A stretch of 64,000 bases of DNA from Streptomyces roseofulvus. Its GTDB lineage: Bacteria > Actinomycetota > Actinomycetes > Streptomycetales > Streptomycetaceae. Below are positions 23,085 through 31,869 of the stretch, in pieces (position 1 is the stretch's first letter; each line of letters starts with the position of its first letter). The notes under the pieces are model-generated. The model did no database searches, was not told where the DNA came from, and saw nothing but the letters and a program-made list of their open reading frames with translations. Made by a program: the position numbers and the translations under genes. The stretch covers positions 4,712,001 to 4,776,000 of the forward strand of contig NZ_BAAAWE010000001.1 in assembly GCF_039534915.1 (NCBI RefSeq), read 5' to 3'.

Positions 23085-24582
23085 GCTTGTACTTGAGGAC
23101 CTTCCGCAGCGTCTCGTTGCGCGGCAGGGCGTCCACCACCTCCAGCTGCTCCGGCAGTTTGTGGACGGAGAGCCCGGCCGCGCGCAGGAAGGCGGTGAGG
23201 TCCGGCAGGGTCAGCGGCGGGGCGCCCGCGGGCTGTTCGACGACGGCGCAGACCCGCTCGCCGCGCTCGGCGTCCGGGAGGCCGATGACGGCGGCGTCGC
23301 CGACGGCCGGATGCTCGTGGAGCAGGTCCTCGATCTCCTTGGCCGAGATGTTCTCGCCCTTGCGGATGATGATGTCCTTCACGCGCCCGGTGAGGACGAG
23401 GTGGCCGCTGGGGGTGAGGTGGCCGACGTCGCCGGTGATGAGGAAGCCGTCCTCGTCGAAGGCGGCGGCGGTCTGCGCCGGGTCGAGGTAGCCGCGGCAG
23501 ACGGCCTCGCCGCGGAGCCGTATCCCGCCGTCGTCGGCGACGCGGATCTCCATGCCGGCGGGCGGTCGGCCCTCGGTGGTGGCGAGGTGGTCGGCGGTGT
23601 CCTCCGGGTCCCCCATGGTGATCATGGGAACCTCGGTCATGCCGTAGCCGTGGGTGAGCTGGCAGCCCAGCTCCTTGCGGACCGCGTGGTAGACCTCGGG
23701 CGGTTTGGGCGCGCCGCCGCCGGCGAGCAGCCGCAGGGTGGGGATGACGGGTTCGCCGGGGTTCTTGCGCTGTTCGGCGAGGAACATCGAGTAGAAGGCG
23801 GTGGAGCCGCCGGCGACGGTGACGCCGTGCCGGCGGTACTCGGCCAGCGACTCGGGCAGCGCGAAGTGTTCGAGCATCACGGCGGGGAAGCCGTACAGCA
23901 GCAGCATCACCGTGTAGTCGGGCCCGGCGATGTGGGCGTACGGGAAGGCCATCGAGCCGACGTCGGCGGCGGTGAGGCGCAGCGCGTGGGCGAGGCAGGC
24001 GCCGCCGGCGAGCAGCGAGCGGTCGGTGTGCAGGACGCCCTTGGGGTCGGAGGTGGTGCCGGAGGTCCAGTAGATCCAGCGCACGTCGGTGCCGGAGGAG
24101 GGCGGCGGGGGGAGGACGGCCGGGTCGCCGTCGGGCAGGTCCTCGGGGGCGTACGCCGTGAAGATCCCGGGGGCGCCGAGCCGCCGGGCCATCGCGGTGT
24201 GGTCGAAGCCGCGCCAGACGCCGGGGACGGCGAAGTGGGCGGCGCGGGACTCGCGGAGCGCGAAGCCGACCTCCTTGTCGCGGTAGAAGGGGATGACGGG
24301 GGTCTGGACGGCGCCGAGGCGGGCGAGCGCGAAGGAGAGCACGGCGGTCTCGATCCGGGTGGGCAGCTGCCAGGCGACGACGGTGCCGGGGCGCACGCCC
24401 CTGCCGTACAGGCCGGCGGCGCAGCGCTCGGCGCGCTCGCGCAGCCCGCCGAAGGTGAGGACGCGGTCGCCCTGGAGGAGGACGGGCCGGTCGGGGGTGA
24501 GACCCGCGCGGCGTTCGACGAGCTCCCAGAGGGTGCGGGACTCGCCCAGCGCCAGGGCCTGTGCGGTTTCGGTCGAGGTCAC
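23056..24582 (-). CDS. AMP-forming acyl-CoA ligase
   Basis: 508 residues from GTG (VTSTETAQALAL), which has GGAGG at 5-nt spacing; ATG at 24594 is an alternative. ANL-family motifs in order: P-loop-like YWTSGTTSDPKGVL, LTHGYGMTE, ITGDVGHL, LTGRVKDIIIRKGENIS, and the C-terminal catalytic-Lys region ETLRKVLKYKL. It resembles cyclohexanecarboxylate- or fatty-acid-CoA ligases. It activates a carboxylic acid to its CoA thioester, the entry step for the beta-oxidation genes diverging on the other side of two CTGAC-GTCAG operators. Confidence 0.92.
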   Translation of the reverse strand: MTSTETAQALALGESRTLWELVERRAGLTPDRPVLLQGDRVLTFGGLRERAERCAAGLYGRGVRPGTVVAWQLPTRIETAVLSFALARLGAVQTPVIPFYRDKEVGFALRESRAAHFAVPGVWRGFDHTAMARRLGAPGIFTAYAPEDLPDGDPAVLPPPPSSGTDVRWIYWTSGTTSDPKGVLHTDRSLLAGGACLAHALRLTAADVGSMAFPYAHIAGPDYTVMLLLYGFPAVMLEHFALPESLAEYRRHGVTVAGGSTAFYSMFLAEQRKNPGEPVIPTLRLLAGGGAPKPPEVYHAVRKELGCQLTHGYGMTEVPMITMGDPEDTADHLATTEGRPPAGMEIRVADDGGIRLRGEAVCRGYLDPAQTAAAFDEDGFLITGDVGHLTPSGHLVLTGRVKDIIIRKGENISAKEIEDLLHEHPAVGDAAVIGLPDAERGERVCAVVEQPAGAPPLTLPDLTAFLRAAGLSVHKLPEQLEVVDALPRNETLRKVLKYKLRERFGAAG

Positions 24583-24620
24583 CGGGGCCTCCATTCCGTG
24601 CGGGATCTCCGACGGCACTT

Positions 24621-24635
24621 CTGACTGCCCGTCAG
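24621..24635. promoter_or_regulatory. CTGAC operator site A1
   Basis: CTGACTGCCCGTCAG, extended by T/A to TCTGAC-TGCCC-GTCAGA. It lies 39 bp upstream of the acyl-CoA ligase start in the divergent promoter and belongs to a set of seven similar palindromes in this window. Confidence 0.75.
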
Positions 24636-24707
24636 ATCGTGCGGAGAGCGTAGAGGGCCGGTCCTTGTCGGTCCAGACCCCTGGGGCTAGCCTGACCTCA
24701 TCGGGAT

Positions 24708-24722
24708 CTGACGATCCATCAG
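24708..24722. promoter_or_regulatory. CTGAC operator site A2
   Basis: CTGACGATCCATCAG, flanked by AT on both sides (ATCTGA-n7-TCAGAT symmetry). It ends 15 bp before the amidohydrolase ATG, a position where a bound TetR-type repressor would block the start of the amidohydrolase/acyl-CoA dehydrogenase operon. Confidence 0.75.
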
Positions 24723-24737
24723 ATAACTGGAGGGGTC

Positions 24738-25928
24738 ATGACCGAACTGCCCCGCATCATCAGCGTCGACGACCACGTGATCGAACCCGCCCACCTCTTC
24801 GACACCTGGCTCCCCGCGAAGTACCGCGACCGGGGCCCCCGGGCGCTCACCGCCGGCATCGGCGAGCTCGCCTACGTCGGCGGGAAGTACCAGATCACCA
24901 TGGACCCCGACGGCCCGCCCACCGACTGGTGGATCTACGAGGACCTCAAGTTCCCGTACAAGCGGAACATCGCGGCCGTCGGCTTCGACCGGGACGACAT
25001 GACCCTGGAGGGCATCACCCGCGACGAGATGCGGCGCGGCTGCTGGGACCCCAAGGCGCGCCTCGCCGACATGGACCTCAACCACGTCGAGGCGTCGCTC
25101 TGCTTCCCCACCTTCCCGCGCTTCTGCGGCCAGACCTTCGCCGAGGCGCACGACAAGGAGGTCGCCCTCGCGTGCGTGCGCGCGTACAACGACTGGATGG
25201 TCGAGGAGTGGTGCGGCGACAGCGGCGGCCGGCTCATCCCGCTCTGCATCATCCCGCTCTGGGACATCGACCTCGCCGTCGCCGAGATCCACCGCAACGC
25301 CGCCCGCGGGGTGAAGGCGGTGACCTTCTCCGAGATCCCCACGCACCTGGGCCTGCCGTCGATCCACTCCGGCTACTGGGACCCCTTCTTCGCCGCCTGC
25401 CAGGAGACCGGCACGGTCGTGAACATGCACATCGGCTCCAGCAGCCAGATGCCGGCCGCGTCCCCCGACGCCCCGCCCGCCGTCCAGGCCAGCCTCAGCT
25501 TCAACAACGCGATGGCCTCGATGATGGACTTCCTCTTCAGCGGCGTCCTGGTGCGGTTCCCCCGCCTGAAGCTCGCCTACAGCGAGGGCCAGATGGGCTG
25601 GATCCCCTACGCCCTGGAGCGCGCCGACGACGTGTGGGAGGAGCACCGCGCCTGGGGCGGGGTCCGCGACCTCGTCCCCGAGCCGCCGTCCACCTACTAC
25701 TACCGGCAGATCTTCTGCTGCTTCTTCCGCGACAAGCACGGCATCGCCTCGCTGGACGTGGTCGGCCGCGACAACGCCACCTTCGAGACCGACTACCCGC
25801 ACGTCGACTCCACCTTCCCGCACACCAAGGAGGTCGCCCTCGACCACGTCCAGGGCCTCGACGACGAGACCGTCTACAAGCTGATGCGCGGCAACGCCAT
25901 CCGCATGCTCGACCTCGGCATCGTCTGA
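24738..25928 (+). CDS. amidohydrolase-family metal-dependent hydrolase
   Basis: 396 residues from ATG with GGAGGGG upstream. Amidohydro_2 (ACMSD-like) layout: N-terminal ISVDDHVIEPAHLF (a DxH variant, Asp-Asp-His), a middle VNMHIGSSSQMP segment, SEGQMGWIPYALERAD, and the C-terminal TDYPHVDSTFPHT. Such enzymes hydrolyse or decarboxylate ring-derived acids. Its TGA overlaps the next ATG (TGATG), so it is the first gene of an operon with two acyl-CoA dehydrogenase subunits under operators A1/A2. Substrate unknown. Confidence 0.9.
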   Translation: MTELPRIISVDDHVIEPAHLFDTWLPAKYRDRGPRALTAGIGELAYVGGKYQITMDPDGPPTDWWIYEDLKFPYKRNIAAVGFDRDDMTLEGITRDEMRRGCWDPKARLADMDLNHVEASLCFPTFPRFCGQTFAEAHDKEVALACVRAYNDWMVEEWCGDSGGRLIPLCIIPLWDIDLAVAEIHRNAARGVKAVTFSEIPTHLGLPSIHSGYWDPFFAACQETGTVVNMHIGSSSQMPAASPDAPPAVQASLSFNNAMASMMDFLFSGVLVRFPRLKLAYSEGQMGWIPYALERADDVWEEHRAWGGVRDLVPEPPSTYYYRQIFCCFFRDKHGIASLDVVGRDNATFETDYPHVDSTFPHTKEVALDHVQGLDDETVYKLMRGNAIRMLDLGIV

Positions 25929-27061
25929 TGGACCTCGCCTACAGCGACGCCGAGGAGGAGTTCCGCGGCCGGCTGCGGGAGTGGCTCGCCGCCGAGCTCC
26001 CCCGGCTGCCGGAGCGGCCCGACCCGCTCGACTGGCCGGGCCGGAGGGCGTACGACTGCGGCTGGCAGCGACGCCTCTACGACGCCGGGTACGGGCACGT
26101 GCACTGGGACGCCTCGCCGACCCAGCGGCTCATCTTCCTGGAGGAGACCGAACGGGCCGGCGCGCCCTACGTCGGCGCCAACTTCGTCGGCCTCCTGCAC
26201 GCCGGGCCGACCATCGCCGCCGAGGGCACCCCCGAGCAGCGCGCGCGCTGGCTGGAGCCGGTGCTGCGCGGCGACGAGGTCTGGTGCCAGGGCTTCAGCG
26301 AGCCCGGCGCCGGCTCCGACCTGGCCTCGCTGCGCACCAGGGCGGTGCGGGACGGGGACGCGTACGTCGTCACCGGGCAGAAGATCTGGACCTCGCACGC
26401 CGAGGTCGCCGACTGGTGCGAACTGCTCGTCCGCACCGACCCGGACGGACCCCGGCACCGGGGGATCAGCTGGCTCGCGCTGCCCATGGACGCGCCCGGC
26501 GTGACGGTCCGGCCGCTGCGGACGCTCGCCGGGTCCACCGAGTTCGCGGAACTGTTCCTCGACGAGGTGCGGGTGCCGGTCGCGAACCGGGTCGGGGAGG
26601 AGAACGACGGCTGGCGGGTCACCATGGTCACCCTGTCCTTCGAACGCGGCACCGCGTTCGTCGGCGAGGTCGTCGCCTGCCGCCGCCTGCTCGGCGAACT
26701 CGCCCGCACCGCGCGGGAGAACGGCCGCTGGGACGACCCCGCCCTGCGCCGCCGCCTCGGGCGGCTCTCCGCCGGGTTCCTGGCGCTGTGGCGGCTCACC
26801 CAGCGGAACGTCAGCGAGGCGCAGGCCACCGGCGGCGTCCCCGGCGTCGGCGGCTCCGTCTTCAAGCTGCACTACTCGCACGCGCGCCAGGAGCTGTACG
26901 ACACCGCCGCCGAGGTCCTCGGCCCGGACGCGCTCGACCTCGGGCGCGAGTGGAACCTCGACCGGCTCTCCTCGCTCTCGTACACGATCGCCGCCGGCAC
27001 CAGCCAGATCCAGCGCAACATCGTCGCCGAGCGGATCCTCGGCCTGCCGAAGGGACGGTGA
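25928..27061 (+). CDS. acyl-CoA dehydrogenase, large-subunit type
   Basis: 377 residues. Acyl-CoA dehydrogenase fold: N-terminal helical domain (AYSDAEEEFRGRLREWL), middle beta domain with WCQGFSEPGAGSDLASL and GQKIWTSHAEVAD (FAD/substrate motifs), and C-terminal helices ending TIAAGTSQIQRNIVAERILG. It introduces an alpha,beta double bond in an acyl-CoA. It overlaps both neighbours by four bases or fewer, and the next gene is a shorter partner, as in heterotetrameric actinobacterial FadE pairs. Confidence 0.93.
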   Translation: MDLAYSDAEEEFRGRLREWLAAELPRLPERPDPLDWPGRRAYDCGWQRRLYDAGYGHVHWDASPTQRLIFLEETERAGAPYVGANFVGLLHAGPTIAAEGTPEQRARWLEPVLRGDEVWCQGFSEPGAGSDLASLRTRAVRDGDAYVVTGQKIWTSHAEVADWCELLVRTDPDGPRHRGISWLALPMDAPGVTVRPLRTLAGSTEFAELFLDEVRVPVANRVGEENDGWRVTMVTLSFERGTAFVGEVVACRRLLGELARTARENGRWDDPALRRRLGRLSAGFLALWRLTQRNVSEAQATGGVPGVGGSVFKLHYSHARQELYDTAAEVLGPDALDLGREWNLDRLSSLSYTIAAGTSQIQRNIVAERILGLPKGR

Positions 27062-27933
27062 ACCGGACCGTGGACTTCCGACTGAGCCAGGACCAGCGGG
27101 ACCTCGTCCGCGGAATACGGGAGCTGCTCGCCGGTCGCTTCGGGCGCGACGCGCTGCGGGCGGCCGTCGACGAGCCCGGGCGGCTCGACCGCGGCCTGTG
27201 GAAGGAGCTCGGCGACGCCGGCCTCTTCGCGCTGCGGCTGCCGGAGGACGAGGGCGGCGTGGGGCTCGGGCTGCCGGAGGCGGTGCTGCTGTTCGAGGAG
27301 GCGGGGAGGTGGCTGGTGCCCGGTCCGCTGGTCGCCACGCACGGGGCGGCGGGGTCCGTTCCCGGTGCCGCGGAGGGACTCACGGTGGTGACCGAGGTCT
27401 CCGGTGAGGGACTGGTTCCCTGGCTGGACGCCGCCGACGTGGTGCGCGGGGACGCGACCGGAGCCGTAGCCGTGCGGTCGGTCGATCCGCTGACGCCGCT
27501 TCACCGGGTCCCCGGCGCCGGCGGATGGGCGCCGGAGGCCGTCCTGCTCACCGCCGCCGAGCAGGTCGGGACCGCCGCCTGGGCCACCGAGGCCGCCGTC
27601 TCCCACGCCCGGCAGCGGGAGCAGTTCGGGCAGGTCATCGGGGGGTTTCAGGCCGTGAAGCACCTGTGTGCCGGGATGCTGGTGCGGACCGAGCTGGCGC
27701 GGGCCGCCGTGCACGGCGCCGCCGTGACCGGCGATCCGGTCGAGATCGCCGGGGCCAAGCTGCTCGCCGACGAGGCGGCCGTCGCCAACGCCCGGGACTG
27801 CCTCCAGGTGCACGGCGGGATGGGCTTCACCTGGGAGGCGGACGTCCACCTGCACCTGAAACGGGCCTGGGTGCGGGCCGCGCTCGTGCTGCCGGGGGAC
27901 CGGGCGGCGGAGGAGGTGGCCGCCGCGCTCTGA
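27058..27933 (+). CDS. acyl-CoA dehydrogenase, small-subunit type
   Basis: 291 residues from GTG overlapping the upstream stop (GTGA). It is about 90 residues shorter than a full enzyme: the N-terminal helices (FRLSQDQRDLVRGIRELLA) and C-terminal domain (QREQFGQVIGGFQAVKHLC, QVHGGMGFTWEADVHLH) are present, but the middle beta domain is reduced. This is typical of the small subunit of alpha2beta2 acyl-CoA dehydrogenases that act on bulky, sterol-like or cyclic acyl-CoAs in actinobacteria. It probably forms a complex with the preceding protein. Confidence 0.9.
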   Translation: MNRTVDFRLSQDQRDLVRGIRELLAGRFGRDALRAAVDEPGRLDRGLWKELGDAGLFALRLPEDEGGVGLGLPEAVLLFEEAGRWLVPGPLVATHGAAGSVPGAAEGLTVVTEVSGEGLVPWLDAADVVRGDATGAVAVRSVDPLTPLHRVPGAGGWAPEAVLLTAAEQVGTAAWATEAAVSHARQREQFGQVIGGFQAVKHLCAGMLVRTELARAAVHGAAVTGDPVEIAGAKLLADEAAVANARDCLQVHGGMGFTWEADVHLHLKRAWVRAALVLPGDRAAEEVAAAL

Positions 27934-28262
27934 ACCCGACCGGACCGGGTGCGAACTGGTGACGGAGCGTGTTCGAATCTGGGGCGGAGGTCGATATCGG
28001 GTTGTGTCCTTCGGAGGGTCGTCACGGGCCGGAGTCGGGGTTCCGCTCCGGTACTCTCCGTGGGATGCGAGTGCTTGTGAGCGCGGGTCGCGCCCCGCGT
28101 TCGACTCCCCGCCGCGTGCGTCGCACAGTATGGACCACGCGTACTCCTTCGCGCTGGAATATGCCCGAAGCGCTTGTTGCGGTGACTGTACGTCAACCAT
28201 GCTGTCTCACAAGGGAATCACGTTCCGTAAAGGTGTGTCCGCCGGTTCGGATGGTGTGAACG
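27934..28262. other. AT-richer intergenic region before the ATPase gene
   Basis: 329 bp with no supported gene. The stretch 28110-28240 is clearly richer in A/T than surroundings (for example TGACTGTACGTCAACC around 28182), typical of a regulated Streptomyces promoter. A TTCGACTCC word near 28100 resembles a tRNA T-loop, but no cloverleaf can be built. Confidence 0.45.
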
Positions 28263-28706
28263 GTGCAGGTGCTTCAGGTTCAGTTGGAGGTCGGGCCGGA
28301 CCCGGCGGAGGTGGGGCGTGCGCGCAGGTGGGCCCGGAAACGGCTGGCCGGCTCCGGGATAGGGGACGACGAGCCGCTGGCGGAGACGCTGGTGCTGCTC
28401 ATCTCCGAGCTGGTGACCAACGCCGTGGTGCACACGGGCTGTCCCGCCGTGCTGCGGATGCTCTTCGCCGCGGAGGGCGGCGTGCGGGTCGAGGTCGCCG
28501 ACCGCAGCGAGCTGCCGCCCCGGCCCCGGCATGCCGCCGGTGAGGACACCAACGGGCGAGGTCTGGAGCTGGTCGACGGCCTCGCCGACCGGTGGGGCTG
28601 GCAGCCCGAGGGGGCCGGCAAGAGCATCTGGTGCGAGGTGGACCGCACGCCCGTGGAGCCCGCGCGGGCCGGCGGCGTCGTGTCACCCGGACGGATGCAC
28701 TGTTGA
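28263..28706 (+). CDS. RsbW-like ATP-binding (HATPase) protein
   Basis: 147 residues from GTG. Single HATPase_c_2 domain: N-box LISELVTNAVVHTG, then VRVEVADRSE and the G-box GRGLELVDGLADRWGW. These stand-alone ATPases are abundant in Streptomyces and act as anti-sigma kinases or as partners of WhiJ/DUF397 loci. No partner is adjacent; the STAS protein at 22635 is the closest candidate. A long AT-rich leader suggests regulation of its own. Confidence 0.88.
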   Translation: MQVLQVQLEVGPDPAEVGRARRWARKRLAGSGIGDDEPLAETLVLLISELVTNAVVHTGCPAVLRMLFAAEGGVRVEVADRSELPPRPRHAAGEDTNGRGLELVDGLADRWGWQPEGAGKSIWCEVDRTPVEPARAGGVVSPGRMHC

Positions 28707-28757
28707 CGGTTCGTTCCGTTTTGCCCACCCTGGGGTGAGCGATTCGTCGTGAGGGGA

Positions 28758-28780
28758 GCCGAGGGCCCTGCGCCCTCGGC
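28758..28780. terminator. hairpin between convergent genes
   Basis: GCCGAGGGC-cctgc-GCCCTCGGC, perfect 9-bp arms, 52 bp after the ATPase stop and 84 bp beyond the cyclase stop; it can serve both. Confidence 0.75.
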
Positions 28781-28863
28781 GTGTGCGGGTCGTGGCCGGG
28801 TGGCGGCGGTCCGTACCGTGCTCGGGGCGCCCACGGGCGCGCCGCCACCCGCGGATCCGATGG

Positions 28864-29790
28864 TCAGAACAGCGCGACGGGCGCCACCGGCGTTCCCGTG
28901 CCGCCGACGAAGGGCTCCGGCATCGCGGAGAGCAGGAAGCTGCAGCGGCCCTCTTCTGCACAGGCTGTGGACAACTCTTCGAGGTTCCAGTTCTGGCCCT
29001 GGAGCATCCCCATCTCGACGAGGTCCAGCGCGTGCACGCCCAGCCACAGGTCCTCGATCTCCGGCGGGAAGATCTCGAAGGTGAGGGTGTCGTTGGCGAC
29101 GGCCGCGACGTCCCGCGCGTGGAACCACTCCGGCGTACGGATCGAGAGCCCGGGCGACGGGAACGCGTACCCGTGCCGGTCCCCGGCCAGGTACAGCCGC
29201 ATCTGCCCCGTCCGTACGAGGACGATGTCGCCGGCCCCGACCGTCACCCGCCCGTACTCCGCCGCCTCGTCCAGGTCCTCCGGGGTCACCGCGTGGTCGC
29301 CCGGCAGCCGGTCCACGCCCTTCGCCGCCGCCACGTCCAGCAGCACCCCGCGCCCGACGACGTGCCGGGCCGTGTGGATGCCGCTGAAGGCGGCCCGGCC
29401 GTGCGGGGTGACGGTGTCGGCGGGGCGGCCGTTGTAGATCCGGCCCGAGTGCGAGGCGTGGGTGAGGGCGTCCCAGTGGGTGCCCGCCTGCAGGCCCAGG
29501 GTCACGGCGTCGTCGCTGGTGGCGACCGTGCCCGGGCCGAAGAGCTCCTGGTTGACCTGGACCATGACGTGCAGCGGATTGACCCGCCCCGGGATCATCC
29601 CGGTCTGCACGCCGTCCTGCCGTAGTTCCACGGCAAGGGCCACACGGCGGCCGGTGCGGACGCCGGCGGCGGCCTCCCGGACCGTCGCGTCGGTGATCAG
29701 GTTGAGCGTCCCGATCTCGTCGTCACGGCCCCAGCGGCCCCAGTTGTTCACGCGTTCGGCGATCTCGTGGAAAGCGGCGGGGAGGGACAT
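28864..29790 (-). CDS. cyclase-family (kynurenine formamidase-like) hydrolase
   Basis: 308 residues from ATG (MSLPAAFHEIAERV) with GGAGG 7 nt upstream; ATG at 29820 would begin inside the operator region. The metal-binding motif GLQAGTHWDALTHASH (HxxxD..H) is at ~113-130. RTGQMRLYL and LGVHALDLVEMGM complete the PF04199 pattern. Members hydrolyse amides or lactone-like bonds. It diverges from the SDR gene across the 29821-29852 operators, placing it in the same catabolic regulon. Confidence 0.9.
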   Translation of the reverse strand: MSLPAAFHEIAERVNNWGRWGRDDEIGTLNLITDATVREAAAGVRTGRRVALAVELRQDGVQTGMIPGRVNPLHVMVQVNQELFGPGTVATSDDAVTLGLQAGTHWDALTHASHSGRIYNGRPADTVTPHGRAAFSGIHTARHVVGRGVLLDVAAAKGVDRLPGDHAVTPEDLDEAAEYGRVTVGAGDIVLVRTGQMRLYLAGDRHGYAFPSPGLSIRTPEWFHARDVAAVANDTLTFEIFPPEIEDLWLGVHALDLVEMGMLQGQNWNLEELSTACAEEGRCSFLLSAMPEPFVGGTGTPVAPVALF

Positions 29791-29820
29791 CGGGGCCTCC
29801 GGGGGCTTGTCTTCCTGCAT

Positions 29821-29852
29821 CTGACGGCCCATAGAATCTAACGGACCGTCAG
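29821..29852. promoter_or_regulatory. CTGAC operator sites B2/B1
   Basis: CTAACGGACCGTCAG at 29838-29852 (one mismatch from perfect symmetry; flanking T/A extend it) is a good copy of the window's 15-bp motif. CTGACGGCCCATAGA at 29821-29835 has an intact left half and degenerate right half, centred 17 bp away. They lie 31-62 bp from the cyclase start and 22-54 bp from the SDR start. Confidence 0.7.
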
Positions 29853-29874
29853 AAACTGCGGGAAGGGGCCGGAG

Positions 29875-30789
29875 ATGGGGAACTTCTTGGCGGGCAAGGT
29901 CGTCGCCGTGACCGGAGCGGGACGCGGCATCGGCCGCGCGGTCGCCCTCGCCTGCGCCGCCGAGGGGGCGAAGGTCGTCGTCAACGACTACGGCGTCTCC
30001 ATCGAGGGCGGCGCACCGACCAGCGAGGTCGCCGTCGCCGTCGTCAAGGAGATCGAGGCGGCCGGCGGCACCGCCGTCGCCGTCGCCGACGACATCTCCA
30101 CCATGGCCGGCGGGCAGCGGCTCGTCGACGTGGCCCTCGCCGAGTACGGCCGGATCGACGGGGTCGTCTGCGTCGCCGGGATCCTGCGCGAGCGGATGCT
30201 CTTCAACATGACCGAGGAGGAGTGGGACCCCGTCGTCGCCACCCACCTCAAGGGCACCTTCACCGTCTTCCGCGCCGCCTCCGCCGTCATGCGCCGACAG
30301 CGCTCCGGCGCCCTGATCGGCTTCACCAGCGGCAACCACCAGGGCTCCGTCGCCCAGGCCAACTACTCCGCCGCGAAGGGCGGGATCATCTCGCTGGTGC
30401 GCAGCGCCGCGCTCGGCCTGCACAAGTACGGCGTCACCGCCAACGCGGTCGCCCCCGTCGCCCGCACCCGGATGTCCGCCAACGTCCCCATGGAGCTCCA
30501 GGAGATCGGCGAGCCCGAGGACGTCGCCGCCCTCGTCGTCTACCTGCTCAGCGACCGCGCCCGCGCCGAGTCGATCACCGGACAGGTGTACACCGTCGCC
30601 GGACCCAAGATCGCGGTCTGGGCGCAGCCCCGGGAGCTGCGCGCCGGGTACGCGGAGGGCGGGGCGTGGACGCCGGAGCGGATCGCCGACTTCCTGCCCG
30701 GGACGGTCGGCGTCGATCCGATGCCGATGCTCGCCCGGCTGGAGGAGATGGCCCGGGCCGCCGCGGCGGGGGACCGTCCGAACCAGTAG
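29875..30789 (+). CDS. short-chain dehydrogenase, MFE-2-like
   Basis: 304 residues. Cofactor motif TGAGRGIGRAVALAC at 13-27; NDYG after beta-2; catalytic Ser in GFTSGNHQG and YSAAKGG (Tyr-x3-Lys). The sequence VVVNDYGVSIEGG and the extended C-terminus resemble the 3-hydroxyacyl-CoA dehydrogenase part of MFE-2-type enzymes. It would oxidise a hydroxyacyl intermediate with NAD+, following the hydratase step. Preceded by operators B1/B2; 30 bp before the alcohol dehydrogenase gene, probably one operon. Confidence 0.92.
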   Translation: MGNFLAGKVVAVTGAGRGIGRAVALACAAEGAKVVVNDYGVSIEGGAPTSEVAVAVVKEIEAAGGTAVAVADDISTMAGGQRLVDVALAEYGRIDGVVCVAGILRERMLFNMTEEEWDPVVATHLKGTFTVFRAASAVMRRQRSGALIGFTSGNHQGSVAQANYSAAKGGIISLVRSAALGLHKYGVTANAVAPVARTRMSANVPMELQEIGEPEDVAALVVYLLSDRARAESITGQVYTVAGPKIAVWAQPRELRAGYAEGGAWTPERIADFLPGTVGVDPMPMLARLEEMARAAAAGDRPNQ

Positions 30790-30819
30790 TCCAGGCTCTC
30801 AGGAGAGGGAGGGATCGTC

Positions 30820-31869
30820 GTGCGCGGTGTGGTGTTCGACGGGAAGAGCGTCGAGGTCGTCGCGGACCTGGAGGTGCGGGACCCGGGACCCGGCGAGGTG
30901 CTGGTGGGGATCAGGGCGGCCGGGCTCTGCCACAGCGACCTGTCCGTCATCGACGGGACCATCCCGTTCCCGTCGCCCGTCGTGCTCGGGCACGAGGGGG
31001 CCGGGGTCGTCGAGGCGGTCGGGGAGGGGGTGGGGCACGTCGCCGCCGGCGACCACGTGGCGCTGTCCACGCTCGCCAACTGCGGGGCCTGTCCCGACTG
31101 CGACACCGGCCGGCCCACCATGTGCCGGAAGGCCATCGGGATGCCCGGGCAGCCGTTCTCCCGGCAGGGCAGGCCGCTCTTCCAGTTCGCGTCCAACTCG
31201 TCGTTCGCCGAGCGGACGATCGTGAAGGCCGTGCAGGCCGTGAAGATCCCGGACGACGTGCCGTTCACCTCGGCCGCGCTGCTCGGCTGCGGCGTCCTCA
31301 CCGGCGTCGGAGCCGTACTCAACCGGGCCGCGGTGGCCCGCGGCGACACCGTCGTCGTCATCGGCGCCGGCGGGATCGGGCTCAACGTCGTCCAGGGCGC
31401 CAGGATCGCGGGCGCGTCGGTGATCGTCGCCGTCGACACCAACCCCGCCAAGGAGGAACTCGCCCGCCGCTTCGGCGCCACCCACTTCCTCGGCTCCGCC
31501 GACGGCGTCCGCGAGGTCCTGCCCACCGGCGCCGACCACGTCTTCGAGTGCGTCGGCCACACCGGCCTCGTCCGCACCGCGATCGACCTCCTCGACCGGC
31601 ACGGACAGGCCGTCCTGCTCGGCATGACCGCGCCGAAGGCGGAGGCGAGCTTCCCGCCCGCCGCGATGTTCCTCGACAAGGCGATCCTGGGCTGCCGGTA
31701 CGGCTCCTCCCGCCCGCAGAAGGACATCCCGCTCTACGCCGGGCTGTACCGCACCGGCGCCCTCCTCCTCGACGAACTCGTCACCACCGCCTACCCCGTG
31801 GAGGAGTTCGACCGCGCCCGCGAGGAGGCGGAGGCGGGAAAGGTGGCCCGGGGGGTGCTCGTCTTCTAG
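30820..31869 (+). CDS. zinc-dependent alcohol dehydrogenase
   Basis: 349 residues from GTG with AGGAGAGGGAGGG upstream. Catalytic zinc ligands in GLCHSDLS and GHEGAGVVEAVG; structural zinc cysteines in NCGACPDCDTGRPTMC. The Rossmann GAGGIGLNVVQGA is at ~184 with VAVDTN (Asp for NAD). Class III-like, medium-chain ADH family. It oxidises an alcohol or aldehyde intermediate, probably in the same pathway as the SDR just upstream. Its end is followed by an unusual G-rich repeat. Confidence 0.92.
   Translation: MRGVVFDGKSVEVVADLEVRDPGPGEVLVGIRAAGLCHSDLSVIDGTIPFPSPVVLGHEGAGVVEAVGEGVGHVAAGDHVALSTLANCGACPDCDTGRPTMCRKAIGMPGQPFSRQGRPLFQFASNSSFAERTIVKAVQAVKIPDDVPFTSAALLGCGVLTGVGAVLNRAAVARGDTVVVIGAGGIGLNVVQGARIAGASVIVAVDTNPAKEELARRFGATHFLGSADGVREVLPTGADHVFECVGHTGLVRTAIDLLDRHGQAVLLGMTAPKAEASFPPAAMFLDKAILGCRYGSSRPQKDIPLYAGLYRTGALLLDELVTTAYPVEEFDRAREEAEAGKVARGVLVF

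Noticed and set aside
28060..28130. tRNA-like sequence with a TTCGACTCC T-loop word
   Set aside because: The flanking five-base T-stem does not pair and no acceptor, D or anticodon stems can be built; a chance GC-rich match.
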